This document shows positions 1 to 4,803 of a stretch of DNA of 5,370 nucleotides, piece after piece. Origin of the DNA: Treponema sp. (lineage in GTDB: Bacteria > Spirochaetota > Spirochaetia > Treponematales > Breznakiellaceae); NCBI GenBank assembly GCA_031273185.1, contig JAISSG010000167.1:1-5370 (forward strand), read 5' to 3'. A program made the position numbers and the translations under genes. The notes beneath the pieces are model-generated. The model did not search any database and was not told the origin of the DNA. It was given only the letters and a program-made list of their open reading frames with translations. Within the stretch, counting starts at the first letter, position 1, and each line of letters opens with the position of its first letter.

Positions 1-96
1 TGTATTATAAGAAAAGGAATTTTAGTAACATCCGATCATTCAGATCTGGAAAAAATGGAAAAAGCAGAAAAAATAATGATAAATTGGTTTAGATAG
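1..96 (+). CDS. C-terminal tail of an unidentified protein, possibly PIN-domain-like (partial, 5' end outside window)
   Basis: Frame 1 is open from the first base and ends in TAG at 94-96, giving 31 residues of the C-terminus of a gene that starts before the window. The tail reads VTSDHSDLEKMEKAEKIMIN and ends in WFR. I do not firmly recognise it. A TSDH-type motif followed by an acidic/amphipathic helix and a terminal W-hydrophobic-R resembles the end of some PIN-like (VapC-type) RNase toxins, where the Asp of the TSD motif belongs to the acidic metal site; that is inference from a short piece. The codons are AT-rich (AAA, ATA, GAA, ATT), unlike the GC-richer genes to the right, which could mean foreign origin. 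No U-tract terminator follows directly; the nearest hairpin is at 140-162. That it is a real coding end is fairly likely; the family is uncertain. Confidence 0.45.
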   Translation, partial: CIIRKGILVTSDHSDLEKMEKAEKIMINWFR

Positions 97-139
97 AGTT
101 ATAAAATCCAACCAACTGCACATAACAGGTCTGTATGCG

Positions 140-162
140 CAAACCGCCTATTCGGCGGTTTG
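140..162. other. Perfect 9-bp hairpin, weak terminator candidate
   Basis: CAAACCGCC (140-148) pairs perfectly with GGCGGTTTG (154-162) around a 5-nt loop (TATTC). It lies 44 bp after the stop codon of the gene ending at 96, so it could stop or stabilise that transcript. The bases that follow (GGTTCCGTTC) are not a T-run, and on the other strand the stem is followed by GCATACAG, so it is not a standard intrinsic terminator in either direction. It may instead belong to the same structured repeat region as the palindrome at 217-270. Confidence 0.5.
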
Positions 163-216
163 GGTTCCGTTCGGCTAGGTCATGGCTGCGCCATTCCCAC
201 GCCCCACTCCACCACA

Positions 217-270
217 TTTTTTTGCGCCCGTAAAAATGCTACGCATTTTTCCTTATCGGGCGCAAAAAAA
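217..270. repeat. 54-nt imperfect palindrome at the end of the transposase remnant
   Basis: The outer arms TTTTTTTGCGCCCG (217-230) and CGGGCGCAAAAAAA (257-270) are perfect 14-bp reverse complements. The inner arms AAAAATGC (232-239) and GCATTTTT (243-250) are perfect 8-bp reverse complements around a 3-nt loop (TAC). The arms differ only between the two stems: one has a single T (231), the other has six bases (251-256), a net 5-nt indel. It reads as an inverted duplication or a small mobile or structured intergenic repeat, not a terminator, because the outer stem itself ends in the A/T run. It supplies the last codons and stop of the minus-strand transposase remnant (tail residues FLRPIRKNA). 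Other copies elsewhere in the genome are expected but cannot be seen from here. Confidence 0.7.
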
Positions 271-643
271 CATCGCATACAATCGGAACGATGCACGACA
301 TCTGCTGGCGCATCAGCGGGGCGAGAATCTTCCCGCACTTGAACCAGAAGAACGCCCAGACCAGGCGGAGGCAGCCGATGGCCTCGTCGGTATAGGCGCG
401 TTTTCCCTTTCGGTTGGGGGGCTGTTTTTTCTCCGGCTTGATTTTCACCGGCCTGCTGTCAATGTATGTCAATACCTGTTTTACCGCCGTTGCGTTTAAC
501 AGCCGGACGGCTGATTTTCGGTGGCAGCCGGCGAGCCTGGCGAATTCGTCCGGCAGTGCCTTTTTCTCTTTCTTCGATGCCTTTTTATACCGTGGCCGGT
601 ATTCCCTCGTTACTGCCTGTTTTTCCTTCATGGTTAACCCCAT
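239..643 (-). pseudogene. IS transposase/integrase, N-terminal remnant (3'-truncated)
   Basis: This 134-residue reading frame starts MGLTMKEKQAVTREYRPRYK. Its basic N-terminal half (residues ~15-50, KKASKKEKKAL then HRKSAVRLL) has the look of the helix-turn-helix DNA-binding region of DDE-type transposases annotated as integrase catalytic region; ~60-115 (KPEKKQPPNRKGKR, then AFFWFKCGKILAPLMRQQM) matches, as I recall it, the linker before the catalytic core in IS elements of termite-gut Treponema. Full-length relatives are, from memory, around 400 residues or more, so the D,D,E core is entirely missing. Family-like sequence ends near residue 115 (about base 300); the remaining ~20 codons run into the palindrome at 217-270 and a TAG at 239-241. 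Start at 643 is chosen because GAGGAGG (652-658) sits 8 nt upstream. It is transcribed divergently from the chemotaxis gene. It cannot encode an active transposase; a short DNA-binding peptide could still be made. Confidence 0.75.
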
Positions 644-645
644 TC

Positions 646-667
646 GGATGCCCTCCTCGCGGCATCC
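646..667 (-). promoter_or_regulatory. Hairpin presenting the transposase Shine-Dalgarno in its loop
   Basis: In the transposase mRNA (minus strand) GGATGCC (667-661) pairs perfectly with GGCATCC (652-646). The 8-nt loop is GCGAGGAG, so the ribosome-binding site GAGGAGG lies in the loop with its last G in the stem; the ATG follows two bases after the stem. Known insertion sequences such as IS10 and IS50 use mRNA structure at the start codon to limit translation from outside transcripts; a similar role here is inference. Confidence 0.5.
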
Positions 668-694
668 TTAGTTTGATTTGGGTAACATTTTCAA

Positions 695-735
695 TGAGGC
701 AACGCGCCTTTTCGGTTAGATTATTTTTGAGGCAA
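695..735. repeat. Repeated TGAGGCAA motif, probable outer end of the insertion sequence
   Basis: TGAGGCAA occurs at 695-702 and again at 728-735, a 33-bp period, both preceded by T/A-rich sequence. The pair lies 50-90 bp upstream of the transposase start, where an insertion sequence normally has its terminal repeat and transposase-binding site. Read in the transposase direction the outermost copy would put TTGCCTCA at or near the element tip, with flanking host DNA from about 736-741 onward. The opposite end of the element is absent, so neither an inverted repeat nor a target duplication can be confirmed. Confidence 0.35.
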
Positions 736-744
736 TTCGTCACC

Positions 745-773
745 TTGCAAAGGGAATAATGTTTTGGTAAAAT
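745..773 (+). promoter_or_regulatory. Candidate sigma-70 promoter for the chemotaxis receptor
   Basis: TTGCAA (745-750, 4/6 to the -35 consensus) and TAAAAT (768-773, 5/6 to the -10 consensus) are separated by 17 bp. Transcription from here would start near 780, only about 9 nt before the ATG at 789, overlapping the AAAGG ribosome-binding site (779-783). That short leader is a reason for doubt; the real promoter may be further upstream inside the IS end. Confidence 0.3.
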
Positions 774-788
774 AGTCAAAAGGTTTTT

Positions 789-1667
789 ATGTATAGTTTA
801 CGATGGAAATTTTTCGCGTTTTTTATCGGATTGGGGTTGAGCATTTCGCTGGTGATGTACATCCCCTATTCACGTTATATCAAAACCATCTATCAGGAAA
901 AACTCACCCATGTTCTGGAGGTGATAGACATCGACCATCACCATATCTTTTCCAACCCCGCCGAACTGGTCAGGATGGTGACCGATGGTTCGGATGAATA
1001 TTGGGAACTTGTGTATTCAATGGATAAAATAGCCAGGGTTTTTGAGATGACCTACATTTATTTGATACAGCGTACCGCGAAAGGGTACGAGTTTGTGTTT
1101 TCCTCCGAATACACGCCCGATATGCCCCTTGAAGAAATATTTAACTTGTGGGACCCGGATGATATACCGGAAGCGTTGACCGCCGCGTATGCTACCGGAA
1201 CCCAGCAAATCACCAAGACTCCCTACACCGATGAATTCGGCACGTTTATATCGGGGTTTATCCCCGTCATGCAAAACGGCGCGGTAGTGGCTCTGTTGGG
1301 CGCGGATTATGATATTTCCAGGATAAGGGGCTACGCATTGCGTGCGCAATTATTGTTAATAGTTTCTGTTATAGCGGCTGCGGTGCTGGCGTTCCTGTTG
1401 TCAATGTCCCTTATTAAACCCATTCGTGAACTTGAGAAAATGGCAGGGGCAATCGCCGGTATGGATTTTGGCGTTACTATCAATAAATTCAGAAAAGATG
1501 AAATCGGCAGTATGCAGAAGGCTCTGGTAAAAATCAGGGACAGCCTGAAAGCGGCGATAGACAAGCTCAATAAAAACCTGCAAAAGATAACCGGCGACAG
1601 CAAGCGGCTCAACGCCGTTATCGCGGAATCCTCAAATTCCCTCGAAGTGATAACCGGCAACAAGTAA
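789..1667 (+). CDS. Methyl-accepting chemotaxis protein, N-terminal half: sensor and HAMP (ended by premature in-frame TAA)
   Basis: These 292 residues are the receptor half of a transmembrane chemotaxis protein. A positively charged start (MYSLRWK) leads into membrane segment 1 (~8-26), then a periplasmic ligand-binding region of about 155 residues (~30-184) of probable Cache type, judged by size and the TPYTDEFGTFISGFIPV and VVALLGADYDISRI stretches typical of its second half. Membrane segment 2 is ~186-207 and a HAMP linker follows (~208-262; IKPIRELEKMAGAIAG, RKDEIGSMQKAL). The start is supported by AAAGG (779-783) 5 nt before the ATG. A TAA at 1665-1667 stops the frame within the helix leading to the signalling domain. 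The downstream frame (from 1671) is the same frame and clearly the rest of the same protein, so this is one gene carrying one nonsense codon. Alone, this half could bind a ligand but has no CheA/CheW-binding tip. The ligand cannot be predicted. Confidence 0.85.
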   Translation: MYSLRWKFFAFFIGLGLSISLVMYIPYSRYIKTIYQEKLTHVLEVIDIDHHHIFSNPAELVRMVTDGSDEYWELVYSMDKIARVFEMTYIYLIQRTAKGYEFVFSSEYTPDMPLEEIFNLWDPDDIPEALTAAYATGTQQITKTPYTDEFGTFISGFIPVMQNGAVVALLGADYDISRIRGYALRAQLLLIVSVIAAAVLAFLLSMSLIKPIRELEKMAGAIAGMDFGVTINKFRKDEIGSMQKALVKIRDSLKAAIDKLNKNLQKITGDSKRLNAVIAESSNSLEVITGNK

Positions 1668-1670
1668 AAA

Positions 1671-2519
1671 ATGAAACTCGACACCGAATCCCAGACCAGC
1701 TCCGTTACGGAAACAGCGGACGCAATCGACAAGATTGCTGCCTCAATTAATTCGCTCAACGAGGCGGTATACGCGCAGGCTTCGCATATCACGCAATCAT
1801 CAACAGCGATCGAGCAGATGGTCGCCCATATCGACTCCATCCGCCAGATTGCGGGTAACGCTGGCAGAACCGCCGACACGATAAGCGAGTCTTCCAGCGC
1901 GGGGCAAGCCAAACTGCATAAACTGGTTGAAGAAATAAACGGCATACACCAGCAATCTGAAATGCTGCAAAACGCCAACAAGACAATTGCCGACATCGCG
2001 GCGCAGACGAACATTCTCGCCATGAACGCCGCCATTGAGGCCGCCCACGCGGGGGAAGCGGGCAGGGGGTTCGCCGTGGTCGCCGCCGAAGTCCGCAAGC
2101 TTGCCGAACTTTCCGCCAAAGAGTCGGACGGCATTTCATCGCAAATCAAAAGAATGGAACAGCGCATAACGCAGATAACGTCCGTTTCCTCCGACACGGT
2201 CAAGTCGATGGAGACGATGTTCACTGAAATCAAAGCGCTTGACAAATCTTTCGGCGTGATGAACAACGCCGTCGAGGAACAATCGGCGGGCGGCAGCCAG
2301 GTACTGATCGCGCTTAAAGCATTGCAGGACATCACTGGCAAGGTGAAAGAAGGAACCGACAACATCCACTGCCAGAGCGGCGCGATTCAGAAGGCGGCGG
2401 TTACGCTGGAGAATATCTCCAAAAAAGTGGCTCAACAGGCAGTTGAGGTGAATGCCGCCAGCGAAAAGATCACCGAACATCTTGAAAACGCAAGAAAGCT
2501 TAATTTTTCGGAACTATAG
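1671..2519 (+). CDS. Methyl-accepting chemotaxis protein, C-terminal half: cytoplasmic signalling domain
   Basis: These 282 residues are the signalling half of the receptor whose sensor half ends at 1667, in the same frame. It is almost entirely predicted coiled-coil: N-helix with methylation-type Gln/Glu/Ser-rich positions (~1-105), the highly conserved hairpin tip at ~107-148 ([20 protein letters not shown], then [20 protein letters not shown]), which docks CheW and CheA, and the returning C-helix (~149-275, including [12 protein letters not shown]). There is no C-terminal CheR/CheB-tethering pentapeptide; it ends KLNFSEL. The ATG at 1671 has no recognisable Shine-Dalgarno (preceded by AACAAGTAAAAA), so separate synthesis would need reinitiation after the TAA three bases earlier. 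With readthrough the joined receptor would be about 576 residues, a usual length. The reading frame shows no other damage, which argues for a recent mutation or continued use. It ends 8 bp from the convergent ligase gene. Confidence 0.85.
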   Translation: MKLDTESQTSSVTETADAIDKIAASINSLNEAVYAQASHITQSSTAIEQMVAHIDSIRQIAGNAGRTADTISESSSAGQAKLHKLVEEINGIHQQSEMLQNANKTIADIAAQTNILAMNAAIEAAHAGEAGRGFAVVAAEVRKLAELSAKESDGISSQIKRMEQRITQITSVSSDTVKSMETMFTEIKALDKSFGVMNNAVEEQSAGGSQVLIALKALQDITGKVKEGTDNIHCQSGAIQKAAVTLENISKKVAQQAVEVNAASEKITEHLENARKLNFSEL

Positions 2520-2527
2520 GGATGGCG

Positions 2528-4243
2528 TTAGTTGCCGTTGCCCCGAATCACGTTTCGCCGTATCTTGCCGCTGATTGTTTTGGGCAGCTCCGGCACAAAC
2601 TCCACGATGCGGGGGTACTTGTAGGGGGCGGTTACTCGCTTGACGTGGTTTTGCAGTTCGCGGGCAAGTTCGGCCGAGGGGGAAAAGCCCCGCGCCAGCA
2701 CGATGCTTGCCTTGACGACCTGCCCCCGCATAGGATCGGGTGCTGCGGTTACGGCGCATTCCAGCACGCAGGGGTGCTCCATCAACGCGCTTTCAACCTC
2801 GAAGGGGCCGATGCGGTAGCCGGAGCATTTGATCACGTCGTCGTTCCTGCCCACAAACCAGAGAAACCCCTCGCCATCACGCCATGCCATGTCCCCGGTT
2901 TGATACGTGCCACCGTTCCACGACGACTGGGTGATCTCCCGATCTTTCCAGTAGCCACGGAACAGGCCGGGAAATTGCGACGGCCCTACCAGCGGAACAC
3001 CGGCGGCGGGCGTGGCGGGTGACTCAAGCTCGTACATATTCGCGCCTGCATGCGTAACGCTCATGTTGCCGACAATGCCGTCGTCGCAGGTGTCGCCAGT
3101 TTCGTCTAACAAGGCGATCCCGAACAGCGGCGCAGGTTTGCCCATCGAGCCGGGTCTGACCGGCAGCCACTTGAACACCGCCGCCATCACCGAAGTTTCC
3201 GATTGACCAAAGCCTTCGCGGATTTCAAGGCCGGTCAGCGATTTGAGCTTGTTGTACACTTCGGGACTGAGCGGCTCGCCCGCCACCGATGTGTGGCGAA
3301 TACAACTGAAGTCGTAGCCGGAAAGGTCTTCCTTGATCAGATAACGGAAGATCGTCGCCGGGGCGCAAAAGGTTGTTGGCTTCAGCCGCTGTACTGCGTC
3401 CAGCATTCCCTTGGGCGAAAACTTTTCCGTGTCGTACACGCCGACGACTGCCCCGCAAATCCACTGGCCGTATATCTTTCCCCAGGCAAATTTCGCCCAG
3501 CCGGAATCGGTTTGGGTCAGGTGTACCATGTCGTCCTCGACGCAGTGCCAATACTTTGCGGTAACAATATGCCCCAGCGGGAGGCTGTGGTTGTGCAGTA
3601 CCATCTTGGGCATTCCCGTGGTGCCGGACGAAAAATAGATCAGCATGGGGTCTTCGGTTCTGGTTGCCACACGCTGAAAAGTGTCGTCTGCCTTTTCGAT
3701 TTCGGATCGCAGGTTGATGTATGCGGCGGCATTGCCGACAACGGCGATGTGGCGCAGCGTGGCGCAGTTTGGTCGGGCGGCGGCGATTTCTGTCATCAGG
3801 TCGGGGTCGTCAACGGTAACGAGGAGCTTTACCTCGGCAATGTTGCAGCGGTACTCAAGGTCCTTCGCCGTAAGCTGGTAAGTGCCGGGTATGCAGACCG
3901 CGCCGATTTTCATTAAGGCGCACATCATCACCCAGACTTCGGGGCGTTGTTTGAGTATCAGCATCACCACGTCGCCTTTTTGTATGCCCAGTGAGCGCAG
4001 GACGTTGGCGGCCTTGTCGGAAAGTTTTTTGATGTCGGCGAAGGTGAACGATTCTATTGCGCCGGAGTCGTCGGTCCACAGCAGGGCGCGTTTTTCCGGC
4101 ATGAGCTTTGCCCATTCGTCAACCACGTCGTAGGCAAAGTTGAAATTGTCCGGCACATTGCAGCGGTAGTTGGCGTAGAAATCCTCGTAGCTGTCAAATT
4201 CGATTCGGGGGCAGTACCGTGAAAGTATTTCGTCCATGCTCAT
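2528..4243 (-). CDS. AMP-forming acyl-CoA synthetase (acetyl/medium-chain acyl-CoA synthetase-like)
   Basis: This 571-residue cytoplasmic enzyme of the ANL (acyl-AMP ligase) superfamily would activate a carboxylic acid with ATP to an acyl-adenylate and then form the CoA thioester. All core motifs are intact: phosphate-binding loop IYFSSGTTGMPK (~202-213), GFGQSET (344-350), TGD with the ribose-binding Asp (449-451), hinge region GRNDDVIKCSGYRIGPFEVE (465-484) and the catalytic Lys in PKTISGKIRRN (K560). The N-terminal region (NFAYDVVDEWAK, KGDVVMLILKQRPEVWV) fits the medium-chain/acetyl-CoA synthetase branch, but the acid substrate cannot be read off. About 20 extra residues, Pro/Ala-rich, seem to lie at ~400-422 before GLFRGYWKD. 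Two starts are possible: ATG at 4243, overlapping the regulator's TAA by one base, with AGGA (4247-4250) only 3 nt away, or ATG at 4237 with a better 9-nt spacing; the longer is listed. It is last in a three-gene operon and probably translationally coupled to the regulator. Confidence 0.93.
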   Translation of the reverse strand: MSMDEILSRYCPRIEFDSYEDFYANYRCNVPDNFNFAYDVVDEWAKLMPEKRALLWTDDSGAIESFTFADIKKLSDKAANVLRSLGIQKGDVVMLILKQRPEVWVMMCALMKIGAVCIPGTYQLTAKDLEYRCNIAEVKLLVTVDDPDLMTEIAAARPNCATLRHIAVVGNAAAYINLRSEIEKADDTFQRVATRTEDPMLIYFSSGTTGMPKMVLHNHSLPLGHIVTAKYWHCVEDDMVHLTQTDSGWAKFAWGKIYGQWICGAVVGVYDTEKFSPKGMLDAVQRLKPTTFCAPATIFRYLIKEDLSGYDFSCIRHTSVAGEPLSPEVYNKLKSLTGLEIREGFGQSETSVMAAVFKWLPVRPGSMGKPAPLFGIALLDETGDTCDDGIVGNMSVTHAGANMYELESPATPAAGVPLVGPSQFPGLFRGYWKDREITQSSWNGGTYQTGDMAWRDGEGFLWFVGRNDDVIKCSGYRIGPFEVESALMEHPCVLECAVTAAPDPMRGQVVKASIVLARGFSPSAELARELQNHVKRVTAPYKYPRIVEFVPELPKTISGKIRRNVIRGNGN

Positions 4244-4791
4244 TATTCCTGAATGATGGTGATGAATCGGGCACTGCCGCCGATGGCGCATTGTCCGTGG
4301 GGCAGGGTTGCATCAAAGTACACCGAGTCTCCCTCGGCAAGGATGTATTCCGCCGTGTCTACGGTTACTTTCATTTTGCCTTCGATCACATAATTGAACT
4401 CCTGGCCGGAATGCGATACCTGCGCCGCCTGGGGCCGGGACGAGTCAAGCAATACCAACAGCGGCTCCATCGTTCTGCCTTTGAAGTTGTAGGCAAGGCT
4501 GGAATATTCATAGCCGGGGTAACGCTCCACCTGAACGCCCTTTCCCTTGCGGCACACGGCGGCGCTTGCCATTCTGGGGCCTTCGCCTGTCATCAGCACC
4601 GTTACGTCCGTGCCAAGCCGAGCGGCAATGCTGTACAGGACGCTGATGGGTATGTCCATCTCGCCGCTTTCGTATTTATTGTAGGTTTCCAGGGGAACAT
4701 GAATGTCCTTTGCCAAATCCATTGCGCTGATCTCCAGAATCTCCCTTAGCTCTTTAATCCGTTCGGGAATCTGTCCCTTGTGTTCATCCAT
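4243..4791 (-). CDS. XRE-family transcriptional regulator with C-terminal cupin domain
   Basis: A 182-residue DNA-binding regulator. Residues ~9-65 form a Cro/C1-type helix-turn-helix (RIKELREILEISAMDLAKDI, then PLETYNKYESGEMDIPI and a following helix). Residues ~105-182 form a small cupin barrel: SHSGQEFNYVIEGKMKV holds motif-1-like His127, Glu131 and Gly138, and LAEGDSVYFDATLPHGQ is the motif-2 region with P164 and H165. In this architecture the cupin is thought to bind a small ligand or metal and control operator binding. Start at 4791 is chosen because AAGGA lies 7 nt upstream and the helix-turn-helix begins directly after it; upstream in-frame codons only read back into the PHP gene. The neighbouring acyl-CoA synthetase gene overlaps its stop by one base. 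Pairing of XRE-cupin regulators with AMP-forming ligases is, to my knowledge, recurrent in anaerobes, so regulation of this operon by the ligase's substrate or product is a reasonable inference. Confidence 0.92.
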   Translation of the reverse strand: MDEHKGQIPERIKELREILEISAMDLAKDIHVPLETYNKYESGEMDIPISVLYSIAARLGTDVTVLMTGEGPRMASAAVCRKGKGVQVERYPGYEYSSLAYNFKGRTMEPLLVLLDSSRPQAAQVSHSGQEFNYVIEGKMKVTVDTAEYILAEGDSVYFDATLPHGQCAIGGSARFITIIQE

Positions 4792-4798
4792 GTCCGCT

Positions 4799-4803
4799 TC
4801 CTT
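4799..4803 (-). promoter_or_regulatory. Ribosome-binding site deciding the XRE-cupin start, overlapping the PHP stop
   Basis: AAGGA (minus strand, 4803-4799) lies 7 nt before the ATG at 4791 and shares its two A's with the TAA stop of the upstream PHP gene (4804-4802). This fixes the regulator start and places it where ribosomes terminating on the PHP gene could reinitiate. It rules out the longer upstream starts that would overlap the PHP gene. Confidence 0.75.

Noticed and set aside
140..162. Standard rho-independent terminator
   Set aside because: The stem is strong but no T-run follows on either strand, so it is kept only as a hairpin.
135..233. Small plus-strand frame of 32 residues (MRKPPIRRFG...) across both hairpins
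   Set aside because: No clear ribosome-binding site, composition dictated by inverted repeats, and no recognisable family.
182..499. Plus-strand 105-residue frame opposite the transposase remnant
   Set aside because: Antisense to recognisable transposase sequence and built largely from the palindromic region; no ribosome-binding site seen.
1660..1680. Programmed frameshift at the A-run in the chemotaxis receptor
   Set aside because: The two halves are in the same frame, so slippage would move out of frame rather than restore the protein; the lesion is a nonsense codon.
1331..2365. 344-residue minus-strand reading frame opposite the chemotaxis receptor
   Set aside because: It lies antisense to well-recognised HAMP and signalling-domain sequence, has low-complexity Ser/Ala/Ile composition and no known motif; it is a shadow of coding bias.
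3203..3916. 237-residue plus-strand reading frame opposite the acyl-CoA synthetase (also 2522-3022)
   Set aside because: The opposite strand encodes all the ANL-superfamily motifs in order; the plus-strand frames show no domain and no ribosome-binding site.
4244..4291. N-terminal extension of the ligase starting MRHRRQCPIHHHHSGI
   Set aside because: It overlaps the regulator's coding end and the His run comes from the regulator's codons in another frame; starts at 4243 or 4237 have the AGGA.
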